This document shows positions 27,167-35,434 of a stretch of 64,000 bases of DNA, in pieces; within the stretch, counting starts at the first letter, position 1, and every line of letters begins with the position of its first letter. The translations under genes and the position numbers were made by a program. The notes beneath the pieces are model-generated. The model ran no database searches. It had not been told where the DNA came from and saw nothing but the letters and a program-made list of their open reading frames with translations. The stretch spans positions 1 through 64,000 of the forward strand of contig NZ_JARAMP010000018.1 of NCBI RefSeq assembly GCF_028802875.1. Direction: 5' to 3'. Source of the stretch: Seohaeicola sp024304985 (GTDB taxonomy: Bacteria; Pseudomonadota; Alphaproteobacteria; Rhodobacterales; Rhodobacteraceae).

Positions 27167-28372
27167 TCAGCGGGTCTTTGCCAGATCGGGGAGCGCGGCA
27201 GCCATGACGTGAAGCCCGGTCAGCAAGTCGTCTTCTGCTGTATCTTCGGCGAAGGCGTGGCTGATCCCATTGATGGACGGCACGAACATCATCGCGGCGG
27301 GCATCAGGGCCGCGACATTGGTTGCGTCGTGCAACGCGCCGGATTGCATCTCGCGCCAGCGGCCGGGAACGTGGGATTCAGCGGATTTGCCCAATGCGGC
27401 GCGGAAGGACGGGTCCATTGCCACGGATTCCAGCCCCAGCATGTCCGAGAAGGACAGGCTCATGCCATGGGCGGCGGCGATTTCGGCAACGGTGTCGCGG
27501 ATCACATCCTCCATCCGCTTGAGGCGCGCCGTGTCGCCGTCGCGCCATTGCATCGAGAATTCCACCCGCCCCGGCACGATGGAATGGGCCCCGGGATGCA
27601 GGCTGACATGACCGATGGTCCAGACGGACTGCGGTGTCACGATGTTGCGCAGACGGTCGTTCAGCGCGGCGTTGAAGGCCGAGAGTGCCTGAAACGCGTC
27701 GCGGCGGCGGTGCATGGGTGTGGTGCCCGCGTGGTTCTGCTCGCCCTCCATCGTGATGGTCATGTCGCGGATGCCGACGATGTCGGTGACCACCCCGACG
27801 GCCTGCCCGGATTCATGCAGCCACGGCCCCTGTTCGATGTGACATTCGACAAAGCCGGTGAAGCGTTTGGGGTCGATGGGTTCGCCCGTCAGATGCGCCA
27901 TCGCGGCCCGCGCCGCCGCAAAGGTGACGCCTGCGCTGTCGGTCAGGGTATCGGCACGCGCCAGCGGAAGTTGCCCCGCCCAGATCGCGCTGCCGGTGGT
28001 GACACCGAAGCGGCCTTCTTCGTCCTGGAAATTGGCGACCGAGACAGGCGGGCCGCCAGCCTCCTGCGTGGAACGGGCGATTTCGAGGGCGATGACGACA
28101 CCCAGCGCCCCGTCGAGCCACCCGCCTTCGGGTTGGCTGTCGCTATGCGATCCCATCAGAAGGGAACGTCCGGGGGCAAGACCGAAGAGGTTTCCCACCG
28201 CATCGAAGCGCGGCTCCAGCCCCGCGTCGCGCATCCGCCCTGCAAGCCATTCGCGCGCAGCGATATCGGCTGCGGAATAGGCCGGGCGGACCACGCCCTT
28301 TCCGATTCCTGATGCCCCGAACTGCCGCAGATCATGCAGATCCTTGAGAAACCTTTCGCCATTCACCTGCAT
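27167..28372 (-). CDS. M20-family amidohydrolase (allantoate / N-carbamoyl-amino acid hydrolase type)
   Basis: A 401-residue dimetal hydrolase of the hydantoinase/carbamoylase group. Metal-binding motifs are MGSHSDSQPEGGWLDGALGV (His and bridging Asp), FQDEEGRFG (Glu pair), FVECHIEQGP (His) and ISHAFAEDT (last His). The MEGEQNHAGTTPM segment is the dimer lid with its conserved His. It removes a carbamoyl or ureido group; allantoate, ureidoglycolate or an N-carbamoyl amino acid is possible. A purine-catabolism gene (puuD) lies 14 kb away, but no direct link is visible. Confidence 0.88.
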   Translation of the reverse strand: MQVNGERFLKDLHDLRQFGASGIGKGVVRPAYSAADIAAREWLAGRMRDAGLEPRFDAVGNLFGLAPGRSLLMGSHSDSQPEGGWLDGALGVVIALEIARSTQEAGGPPVSVANFQDEEGRFGVTTGSAIWAGQLPLARADTLTDSAGVTFAAARAAMAHLTGEPIDPKRFTGFVECHIEQGPWLHESGQAVGVVTDIVGIRDMTITMEGEQNHAGTTPMHRRRDAFQALSAFNAALNDRLRNIVTPQSVWTIGHVSLHPGAHSIVPGRVEFSMQWRDGDTARLKRMEDVIRDTVAEIAAAHGMSLSFSDMLGLESVAMDPSFRAALGKSAESHVPGRWREMQSGALHDATNVAALMPAAMMFVPSINGISHAFAEDTAEDDLLTGLHVMAAALPDLAKTR

Positions 28373-28501
28373 CCGACGCCCTTTCCTGTCTGTCGGCTGT
28401 TACACAATCTTCATCCGCCGGGGATGTCCAGTGCGCGGCTTGGCGGTTGCGCTGCCGCCGGTGCTGGCCTAGGTCTGCGGCGCAGTCAGATGGAGAGGCG
28501 G

Positions 28502-29161
28502 ATGTCGCAGATCACCCTTGTCCGGCATGGACAGGCCCAAACCGGGGCACGGGACGAACATGGCTATGACAAGCTGAGCCCCCTTGGCCATCAGCAGGCG
28601 GCGTGGCTGGGCGAGCATCTGACCGAGACGCGCGAGCAGATCAGCCGCGTCTATTGCGGCACGCTGATCCGGCATCTGGAAACAGCCGCCGCTATGGGGG
28701 CTGGGCAATATGCCGAGATCGTGCAGGACCCGCGGCTGAACGAGATGGAATTCTTCACGCTGGCGCAGCTTTACGGAACGCAACACGGCGCGGCCCTGCC
28801 CGACTCGCGCGAGGGTTTCGTCAGCTACATGCCGCGTCTTCTGGCTGCGTGGGAGGCGGACGAGATCGACAGCCCGCCCGAAACATTCGCCGATTTCACG
28901 GCACGGGTGACCGATGCGATCACCGAGATTGCGGGGGGACGTGGTCCTGCGCTGGTGGTGACATCGGGTGGATTGATCGGGATGGTGCTGCGGCAAACGA
29001 TGGGGTTGGGCACGCCTGCCTTTGCGCGGGCCTGCATTGCGATCATGAATACATCCGTGCACCGCTTGCATCGGCTGGGCAGTGATATGGCGCTGACCCA
29101 GTTCAACGCAGTGCCGCATCTGGACCGGCCCGACCGGCAATACGCACAAACGCATCTTTAA
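28502..29161 (+). CDS. Histidine phosphatase family protein
   Basis: A 219-residue phosphatase of the phosphoglycerate mutase superfamily. The catalytic phosphohistidine motif is LVRHGQAQTG at the N-terminus, with the second catalytic histidine region late in the protein (the ALVVTSGGLIG stretch has Thr-Ser where His is usual, so this part of the active site may be changed). The start at 28502 follows GGAG. It is not a glycolytic mutase by length; the substrate is unknown. It precedes the saccharopine operon by 56 bases and could be co-transcribed. Confidence 0.82.
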   Translation: MSQITLVRHGQAQTGARDEHGYDKLSPLGHQQAAWLGEHLTETREQISRVYCGTLIRHLETAAAMGAGQYAEIVQDPRLNEMEFFTLAQLYGTQHGAALPDSREGFVSYMPRLLAAWEADEIDSPPETFADFTARVTDAITEIAGGRGPALVVTSGGLIGMVLRQTMGLGTPAFARACIAIMNTSVHRLHRLGSDMALTQFNAVPHLDRPDRQYAQTHL

Positions 29162-29217
29162 GACGCTCTTGGCCTTGTCTATGGTGCGGGCCAATTCACC
29201 TGCTGAAAGACCTGAAC

Positions 29218-30273
29218 ATGACACATCTGTGGGTGCGCGCCGAACAGCGCGCCAATGAGGAACGGGTCGGCCTGACTCCCGAAGGTTGTGCCGCGCTGAT
29301 CAAGGCCGGTGTGCGGGTCACGGTCGAGGACAGCGATGTCCGCGCGATTCCGATCGAAGGGTATCGCCGCGCTGGCGCCAATATTGCCGCGCAGAACGCA
29401 TGGCCCGGTGCGCCTGCAGATGCGATCATCTTCGGCCTGAAGGAACTGCCCGAGGATGGAACACCTCTGTCGCATCGTCACATCATGTTCGGCCATGCCT
29501 TCAAGGGACAACCGGCCGGGCAAGAGTTGCTCAAGCGGTTCAAGGCCGGGGGCGGCACGCTTTACGATCTGGAATATCTTGTCGATGCGAACGGCCGCCG
29601 GGTCGCGGCCTTTGGTTATTGGGCGGGATTCGCGGGGGCTGCTGTCTCGCTGAAATGCTGGATCGCGCAGCAGAGGGGCGGAATCTGCGGGCCGATCGGG
29701 GTTTATGCCGGGCGTGACGCCCTGGTGGCGGACCTGACCCAAGAGATGCGCAGCATCGCGCAGGACCGTCCCCGCGCCATCGTCATCGGTGCGCTGGGGC
29801 GTGTGGGCACCGGCGCATCCGACCTTTGCGAGGCGATGGGACTGCAAGTCACGCGCTGGGACATGGCCGAGACCGCCAGCGGTGGGCCGTTCCCGCAGAT
29901 CATGGAGCATGAGATTTTCCTCAACTGCATCCTCGCCCGGCCCGGCACGCCCGTGTTCGTGCCCGCGAGCGCGCCGACCGATCCGCGCAATCTGACGGTG
30001 ATCGGCGATATCGCCTGCGACCCGACCAGTGATTTTTCTCCGATCAAGGTCTATGATCGCACGACAACATGGGCGGAACCCGCCTTGCGCGTGCATGATG
30101 CGCCACCGCTGGACGTGACCGCGATCGACAATCTGCCCTCGATGCTGCCGGTGGAAAGTTCGCAGGATTACGCGGACCAATTGCTGCCGACCCTTCTGGA
30201 ACTGCATTCTCTTGAAACCGGCGTCTGGGGGCGTGCGCGTGACACGTTCCTGACCCATCTGGCAAAGGTCTGA
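29218..30273 (+). CDS. Saccharopine dehydrogenase, L-lysine-forming type
   Basis: A 351-residue NAD-dependent enzyme of the yeast LYS1 / alanine-dehydrogenase fold. The N-terminal half shows WVRAEQRANEERVGLTPEG, and the nucleotide-binding half has IGALGRVGTGASDLCEAMGL. It interconverts lysine plus 2-oxoglutarate and saccharopine. With the glutamate-forming enzyme encoded two genes on, it makes a complete route from lysine to 2-aminoadipate semialdehyde. Bacteria with this gene set mostly degrade lysine rather than make it. Confidence 0.92.
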   Translation: MTHLWVRAEQRANEERVGLTPEGCAALIKAGVRVTVEDSDVRAIPIEGYRRAGANIAAQNAWPGAPADAIIFGLKELPEDGTPLSHRHIMFGHAFKGQPAGQELLKRFKAGGGTLYDLEYLVDANGRRVAAFGYWAGFAGAAVSLKCWIAQQRGGICGPIGVYAGRDALVADLTQEMRSIAQDRPRAIVIGALGRVGTGASDLCEAMGLQVTRWDMAETASGGPFPQIMEHEIFLNCILARPGTPVFVPASAPTDPRNLTVIGDIACDPTSDFSPIKVYDRTTTWAEPALRVHDAPPLDVTAIDNLPSMLPVESSQDYADQLLPTLLELHSLETGVWGRARDTFLTHLAKV

Positions 30274-30274
30274 C

Positions 30275-30526
30275 ATGACGCCTCTTTACATCGGCTATGC
30301 CGCTGCCGTCCTTGGGACGATCTGCTGGATCCCGCAGGCCCTTCAGGTCTGGCGGACACGCGATACGCGCAGCCTGTCGCTGATCGCGCAGTTGCTGTTT
30401 CTGGCCACGGTCTCGCTGTGGCTGGTCTACGGGATCATGATCGTCGACTGGCCCTTGATTCTGGCCAATATCGTTTCGGTCACGGCGATGATCGCCATCG
30501 TCACAGCCAAGCTGAAGTTCAAATAA
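30275..30526 (+). CDS. SemiSWEET-like PQ-loop small transporter
   Basis: An 83-residue protein with three hydrophobic helices, the unit of SemiSWEET transporters, which work as dimers. The PQ-loop motif is CWIPQALQVWRTRDTRSLS. Known SemiSWEETs carry sugars, and related PQ-loop proteins of eukaryotes carry cationic amino acids such as lysine. It begins one base after the first saccharopine dehydrogenase and ends 14 before the second, so it is part of the lysine operon. Transport of lysine or a related compound is an inference from position. Confidence 0.85.
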   Translation: MTPLYIGYAAAVLGTICWIPQALQVWRTRDTRSLSLIAQLLFLATVSLWLVYGIMIVDWPLILANIVSVTAMIAIVTAKLKFK

Positions 30527-30540
30527 GGAAAGGAACACCC

Positions 30541-31686
30541 ATGACCATTCACTGGTGCGGCACCGGCCTCTCGGCCATCCCCGGTCTGCGTCGCCTGATC
30601 GAGGCGGGGCATGAGGTCGCTGTCTGGAACCGGTCGGTTGAGAAGGCGCGCAAGGCGGTGGGTGATCTGACCGACCGGATCGAGGCTTTCGACATAGACG
30701 CCCTGGGCGCGGCGCTGGCCAAGGGTGATGTCGTCGTGTCGATGCTGCCTGCTGACTGGCATGTGCCGCTGGCCAAGCTGTGTCTGGAGAAGGACGCGCA
30801 TTTCGTGTCGTCGTCCTATATCGCGCCCGAGATGCGCGCTTTGGATGAGGCGTTCCGGGACAAGGGGCTGCGCTCGGTGAACGAAGTGGGGCTTGATCCG
30901 GGTATCGACCATCTGATGGCACATCATCTGGTGGCGGAATACCGCGCCTCGGACGCCTACGATCCGCAGAATGCGATTTCTTTCCTGTCCTATTGCGGGG
31001 GTGTGCCCAAGATCGCCAATGCCTTCCGCTACAAGTTCAGCTGGTCGCCGCTGGGGGTGCTCAAGGCGCTGCGTTCTCCGTCGCGGTCGATCCGCAACTT
31101 TTCGGAACTGCGGGTGGACCGCCCGTGGAACGCATTGAGCAGCTATGACGCGCCGCTGCCCACGCCCGAGACGTTTGAAGTCTATCCGAACCGGGATTCG
31201 GTGCCCTTCATCGCGGATTATCGCTTTGATCCCGCCTGGCCGGTGCGTGATTTCGTGCGCGGCACGCTGCGCCTGAATGGTTGGTCTGATGCCTGGGCCG
31301 GCGTGTTTTCCGAGATCGAAACCCTGAGCGGACCAGAGGGTGACGCACGGCTGAAGGTAATGTCGGATCAGTTCTGGTCCGAGAACGCCTATGACGAGGG
31401 CGAGCCGGACCGCGTAGTTCTGTGTGTCGAACTGAAGGCCGAGAAGGACGGCAAGACCGTCTGGCACAAGTCATATGTCATGGATGCTTGGGGCGATGCG
31501 CGTGGCACGGCGATGGCACGGCTGGTCTCGGTGCCCGTATCGCTTGCGGTCGAATCGGTTCTGGCGCGCGAGATTCCCGCCGGTGTTTCGGCCGCGCCGC
31601 ATGATCCGCGCCTTGTGGACCGCTGGATGGCCGAGATCGACAAGCTGGCGCAACATCTTCAGATCGTGGACCGAACCGCCGCCTGA
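30541..31686 (+). CDS. Saccharopine dehydrogenase, L-glutamate-forming type
   Basis: A 381-residue enzyme of the LYS9-like family. The N-terminal Rossmann region starts WCGTGLSAIPGLRRLIEAGH, then VVSMLPADWHVPLAKLC, and the substrate domain has NEVGLDPGIDHLMAHH. It oxidises saccharopine to glutamate and 2-aminoadipate semialdehyde. AAGGAAAGGA precedes the start. It is the third gene of the operon and is closed by a strong terminator. It lacks the long N-terminal reductase part of the fused plant/animal enzyme, as expected for bacteria. Confidence 0.92.
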   Translation: MTIHWCGTGLSAIPGLRRLIEAGHEVAVWNRSVEKARKAVGDLTDRIEAFDIDALGAALAKGDVVVSMLPADWHVPLAKLCLEKDAHFVSSSYIAPEMRALDEAFRDKGLRSVNEVGLDPGIDHLMAHHLVAEYRASDAYDPQNAISFLSYCGGVPKIANAFRYKFSWSPLGVLKALRSPSRSIRNFSELRVDRPWNALSSYDAPLPTPETFEVYPNRDSVPFIADYRFDPAWPVRDFVRGTLRLNGWSDAWAGVFSEIETLSGPEGDARLKVMSDQFWSENAYDEGEPDRVVLCVELKAEKDGKTVWHKSYVMDAWGDARGTAMARLVSVPVSLAVESVLAREIPAGVSAAPHDPRLVDRWMAEIDKLAQHLQIVDRTAA

Positions 31687-31714
31687 ACCGCGAGAGCGTA
31701 TCGGATGAAAATTG

Positions 31715-31749
31715 AAAACCCCGCCTCGGGTAACCGGGGCGGGGTTTTT
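31715..31749 (+). terminator. Terminator of the saccharopine operon
   Basis: AAAACCCCGCC (31715-31725) pairs with GGCGGGGTTTT (31738-31748), with extra pairing inside the loop, followed by T's. It can also serve the convergent gene at 31810. Confidence 0.88.
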
Positions 31750-31809
31750 CCGAACAACGGGGAGCTGTTCAGACAGACGCGTGGGAGGAACCGCGTCTGA
31801 AGTCAGGGC

Positions 31810-32115
31810 TTAGCGCGGCGAGAAGGTCAGGGCGCTGTTGTCTGCCGGAGCGGCAAAGCTGTAGACAGTCACTTGGCCGTCTTCTGCAATCGCCTGCTCG
31901 CGGGGTTCGAGGACCAGACCAGCGTCGACCATCGAGGGCACGCCAGCGGTTGCGGCGATGGTGTCGCTGCCGGAGATGCCGCGGTCACGCTCGAACACGG
32001 TGACGGATGCGGGCTCGGAACGGGTTGCGAGCGTGTCGTTTGCGGCCATGTCGCCAGCATAGGCAACGGATCCAAAAGTGGCGGCGGCGATAGCGGTCAT
32101 GATAATACGGTTCAT
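31810..32115 (-). CDS. Small secreted protein of unknown function, 101 residues
   Basis: A 101-residue protein with a clear signal peptide (MNRIIMTAIAAATFGSVAYA) and a mature part of about 80 residues without cysteines or known motif. It is rich in Ala, Thr and acidic residues and ends in FSPR. The ATG follows AGGAG; an upstream frame to 32187 is unlikely. It stands alone with a large upstream gap, suggesting its own regulated promoter. No function can be assigned. Confidence 0.75.
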   Translation of the reverse strand: MNRIIMTAIAAATFGSVAYAGDMAANDTLATRSEPASVTVFERDRGISGSDTIAATAGVPSMVDAGLVLEPREQAIAEDGQVTVYSFAAPADNSALTFSPR

Positions 32116-32482
32116 GGTGTAACTCCTTGATGTCTGGTTGCGATCGTTCTTGATCTGCACCCAATATGACCCTGCATGAGCGCACATTCAAAACACGCCT
32201 GCTCAAGGGAACGTGTGAACTTGCGATCTTGAAAGGTGAAACTTTTGCCCAAGATGCACGTACTTCAAAAATTAATATTTATTTTCAATAAGTTATTTCT
32301 TTATCCCTTGGTGGACTCTGAATTGTTGCTCACGCATGACGCTTCTGTCATCGCCACGTCAGGGAATTCGTGATGGCTGACGCGACGTCGAAATCGGGTC
32401 GAAATGCGAATGGCTGCACGATCTTGGTGCAAAATTGCACAACGGCAGACCAAAAGGCACCGGAAGACATCCGTCAAGGGTG
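32116..32482. other. Relatively A+T-rich intergenic gap with possible promoter and inverted repeat
   Basis: No gene is visible in these 367 bases. The segment from 32255 to 32320 is unusually A+T-rich for this genome. On the plus strand CTTGAAA (32228-32234), 13 bases, then CCCAAGAT (32248-32255) resembles a heat-shock promoter although no plus-strand gene follows. An inverted repeat GTGCAA-AA-TTGCAC lies at 32427-32440. The minus-strand promoter of the secreted protein must be here too. Confidence 0.35.
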
Positions 32483-32809
32483 CTAACCGCCTCGAATCAA
32501 ATCATCTTCTTCGTCGATGGCCGACATGCCCAACGCGTCCAGACCGTTTTCCAGGTGGTCGGACAGATGGGGTGTTCCCAAAAGGTAATCTGCGGTGGGT
32601 GTGGTTGCCTCTTCGGCGGCCGTCTGGATCGCTTCGGCCAGCTCTTCAGGTTCGAACGTGCCGCGACCGATCCACATCAGCGCAACAAGGCTGATCTGCT
32701 CGTCATCGCTGAGCCGTTCGATGAAGGCACGCAGCTCTCCCTCGGCCCGGTCCAGCTCTCGCGACATCAACACGACCTGCGCAACTTTGTTGACGGAAAT
32801 TTCCAGCAT
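32483..32809 (-). CDS. DUF3775 family protein
   Basis: A 108-residue acidic cytosolic protein with the DUF3775 pattern: MLEISVNKVAQVV, a central LSDDEQISLVALMWIGRG and a late TADYLLGTPHLSDHLENGL. The function is unknown; the family is found mainly in alphaproteobacteria. It has no partner gene: the SDR gene upstream on the same strand ends 67 bases away going the same way, so read-through from that operon is possible. Confidence 0.8.
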   Translation of the reverse strand: MLEISVNKVAQVVLMSRELDRAEGELRAFIERLSDDEQISLVALMWIGRGTFEPEELAEAIQTAAEEATTPTADYLLGTPHLSDHLENGLDALGMSAIDEEDDLIRGG

Positions 32810-32876
32810 GGCGGGGTCCTCCTGTTGGCACTATGCCAGACAGAAATGATCCCTCCAAATGGAAGCGTCCTTGATC

Positions 32877-33611
32877 TCAGGCAAAGAGCCGATAATACAT
32901 CCAGTCCGGCATGAACTGCGACAGGCGGAACAGCCAGCTGAATACACGGGGAAAGCTGCGCTTGAACGTGCCCTGATCATTCATCAGCTCGAACATCTCT
33001 TGCGCGGCCTGATCAGGTTCCATCAGGAAAGGCATCGAGAAGTCGTTTTTGTCTGTCAGGCGTGTGCGGATGAATCCGGGATTGGCTACCTGCACGCGAA
33101 TGCCGGTCTTGCGCAGATCGGCGTAAAGGCTTTCGGCCAGTGACATGGTGCCCGCCTTGGAGGCGGCATAGCCGATGGCGCCGGGCAGACCACGGAAGCC
33201 GGACAGTGAACCTGTGATGACGATATGCCCTGCATCGCGCGCCACCATCTGCGGGATCACGGCGCCCACCGCGCGGACTGCACCGGTGAAGTTGATGTCG
33301 GCCATCGCTTCGGCCTGCTCGGCATCCCAGGCCTGCGCCTTCATCGGCCAGTAGACACCCGCCAGATAGATCATCCCGTCGATCTGGCCGACCTGTTCGG
33401 CGGCAGCCTCCACGCTGGCGCGATCGCTGACATCAACGGTAACATAGGACGCCTTGCCCGGCAGTTCGGCCACCAGCGCCTTGAGGCGATCCTCGCTCCG
33501 CGCGGAGACGACGACTTCGACCCCTGCTGCGTTCAGCTTGTGGGCGAGGGCCGCGCCCAGCCCCTCGCTTGCGCCGATCAGCCAGTAGCGTTTGCCTTGC
33601 CAGTCATTCAT
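32877..33611 (-). CDS. Short-chain dehydrogenase/reductase, last gene of the singlet-oxygen operon
   Basis: A 244-residue SDR enzyme with the N-terminal cofactor motif LIGASEGLGAALAHKL and the catalytic YAASKAG, plus the upstream Ser in ITGSLSGFRG. Substrate unknown. It overlaps the DUF3833 gene by four bases and corresponds by order to the SDR gene (RSP_1087) of the sigma-E-dependent operon next to rpoE in Rhodobacter sphaeroides. It is likely to modify a lipid or an oxidised aldehyde made during photo-oxidative stress, which is inference. Confidence 0.88.
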   Translation of the reverse strand: MNDWQGKRYWLIGASEGLGAALAHKLNAAGVEVVVSARSEDRLKALVAELPGKASYVTVDVSDRASVEAAAEQVGQIDGMIYLAGVYWPMKAQAWDAEQAEAMADINFTGAVRAVGAVIPQMVARDAGHIVITGSLSGFRGLPGAIGYAASKAGTMSLAESLYADLRKTGIRVQVANPGFIRTRLTDKNDFSMPFLMEPDQAAQEMFELMNDQGTFKRSFPRVFSWLFRLSQFMPDWMYYRLFA

Positions 33612-34174
33612 GCCGCATCCACCTTTCGCATCGTGGCGACCAGTTCCGCCACAGGTATCCCGAACTTTCTAAACTGGCTGCGGTTCATGACGGTTCCATT
33701 CGGCGCAAGATACATCCAGTCCACCGTGTCCAGAACATGCCCCCCCGAATCTTCGGGCAGACGGATTCGATACTTCAATTGCACCGCCGAGCCGGTCATC
33801 TGGCCGCTTCCCGGTCCGACCAGATCATCCGCATCGGCCTTGATCCGCCCGTCATTACCCAGTTCCAGCCGCCATTCGCGATCCTGCGTCGCACCGCTGT
33901 CATAGATGAAATGCTCGCGCATGATGCCGCGGTTGCCGTCCCAGCGGGCATCGAACTTGCCCACGAAACGCGAGGTCACACGGCCCAGCGGACCATAGAT
34001 CACGCCCTCGCAAAGGATGGGGCCGTTCAGATGTTCGCGCAGGTCGAATTGAGGGATACCGCTGGCGTAATCCTCGGGTCGTTGGGAGAGAAAGGACCAG
34101 AACCGGGTTTTTGCCCAGATCAGAGCGAGCACACACAGAGCGCCCAAAGCCATGAAAAGGATAGGATCCGTCAT
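33608..34174 (-). CDS. DUF3833 family protein
   Basis: A 188-residue protein with one N-terminal membrane segment (PILFMALGALCVLALIWA) followed by a lipocalin-like beta-rich domain (DUF3833): FDLREHLNGPILCEGVIYGP and the late LDTVDWMYLAPNGTVMNRS. The function is unknown. The family is strongly associated with the cluster seen here (FAD oxidoreductase, DUF1365, MFS, SDR). It starts right at the MFS stop and overlaps the SDR gene. Confidence 0.85.
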   Translation of the reverse strand: MTDPILFMALGALCVLALIWAKTRFWSFLSQRPEDYASGIPQFDLREHLNGPILCEGVIYGPLGRVTSRFVGKFDARWDGNRGIMREHFIYDSGATQDREWRLELGNDGRIKADADDLVGPGSGQMTGSAVQLKYRIRLPEDSGGHVLDTVDWMYLAPNGTVMNRSQFRKFGIPVAELVATMRKVDAA

Positions 34175-35434
34175 CTAGTCCTCCTTCCAGTTGGTGGTGG
34201 CCAGCAGGCCGATGGCCAGCAGCTTGAGCAGGCAGGGCACCAGCCCGTAGGCGAGGCTGAGCGCCCAGAGCGCGCTTTCGGAATTGTCGGTCCCGGCGCG
34301 GAACCCCGCTGTTTCCAGCGCGGGCAGCAGCGCGATGGCCGCGAAGGCCAGAGAGAGTTTCGACACGAAGGACCACAGGCCGAAGGCACTCGAGGCACCC
34401 GGCGCGATTCTGGCCATGCGCGTGGCGAAGATGGCGGGCAGCAGGGTCATGTCAGCGCCCAGTGCGGCACCTGATGCGATGCAGATGAGGGCGAAGGCGA
34501 TGGTATCGCCCGCTTGCAGCGTGATGGCGAAGGCGAAGGCGGCGATGGCAAGGACCATGCCCGCCAGAAGCACGCGTTTCGGCCCGAAACGTTCGGCTGC
34601 ACGGCTCCAGAAGGGGGCTGCGATGGCGGCCGACAGAAAGAAGAGCAGCAGGAACGGGCCTTCCCATCCGGGAGCGGCAAGGCGGCTTTCCACGAAGAAC
34701 AGGAAAAGCGTCGAACTGACCGCGACGGGGGCCGCATTGACCAGTGCGATCAGCAGCAGGCGGCGTGCTATCGGATCGGCCAACACCGGAGCAAAACCCG
34801 CTTCGGGGATGGCGCCCTCGCTGCCCCATTCGTTCCGCATCAGCCAGAGTGCGGTCAGACCCAGCAGGGCGAAACCCAAGGCAAAGCCGGTGAAACCACC
34901 CAGCATCACAGGCGTCACCGCTGCCACGCAGACGCCCAGCAACGCACCGGTTTCACGCCAGCGCGCCAGTCGCAGATGGCCTGCACCCTCCAACCGGTCG
35001 GCGGTCTGCACGCCTTGGGCGTAAAAGCAGATGGTCAGGAAACTGAACGCCGAAAAGACACCGGCCAGCATGATGGCGAACCAGATCAGGGGGGAGATGG
35101 GCGGGGTAACGGCGAACAGGCCCAGCATCGAGGCGACCATGAGAATCACGCCCCCAGTGACGGCCAGCGCACGCTGGTTGCGCAGAAATCCAGCCAGACG
35201 GCCCAGCAACGGGTCTTGCACCACGTCGAACAGGCGTAGCCCGAACAGCACCGCGCCGAGGGCGGCGAGCGACACGCCGTAGTCATCGACATAGGCCTTG
35301 GGTGCGTGGATATAGATCGGCAAACCCGCCGCCGCGAGCAGGGCGGCGAAGACACCGTAAGCCGGAAGCGAGACCGACCGCAGGCTGACCGAGCCTGCCG
35401 CTGTCGTCGGTGTGGTTGCCGCCTGTGATGTCAC
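34175..35434 (-). CDS. MFS transporter (sugar:cation symporter-like) of the singlet-oxygen operon
   Basis: A 419-residue membrane protein with about twelve hydrophobic segments of the MFS_2 (glycoside-pentoside-hexuronide) type, as in FGLRLFDVVQDPLLGRLAGFL near the N-terminus. In Rhodobacter sphaeroides the equivalent gene (RSP_1089) is sigma-E dependent. The MFS_2 fold also includes lipid transporters such as LplT/MFSD2A, so a lipid cargo would fit the neighbours. It overlaps the DUF1365 gene by four bases. Confidence 0.87.
   Translation of the reverse strand: MTSQAATTPTTAAGSVSLRSVSLPAYGVFAALLAAAGLPIYIHAPKAYVDDYGVSLAALGAVLFGLRLFDVVQDPLLGRLAGFLRNQRALAVTGGVILMVASMLGLFAVTPPISPLIWFAIMLAGVFSAFSFLTICFYAQGVQTADRLEGAGHLRLARWRETGALLGVCVAAVTPVMLGGFTGFALGFALLGLTALWLMRNEWGSEGAIPEAGFAPVLADPIARRLLLIALVNAAPVAVSSTLFLFFVESRLAAPGWEGPFLLLFFLSAAIAAPFWSRAAERFGPKRVLLAGMVLAIAAFAFAITLQAGDTIAFALICIASGAALGADMTLLPAIFATRMARIAPGASSAFGLWSFVSKLSLAFAAIALLPALETAGFRAGTDNSESALWALSLAYGLVPCLLKLLAIGLLATTNWKED

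Noticed and set aside
29218..31686. Lysine biosynthesis by the aminoadipate route
   Set aside because: No other aminoadipate biosynthesis genes are present; the gene pair fits lysine degradation better.
32427..32440. Inverted repeat GTGCAA-AA-TTGCAC taken as an NtrC site
   Set aside because: The two-base spacer does not fit NtrC and no nitrogen gene is near; it is only recorded as a repeat.
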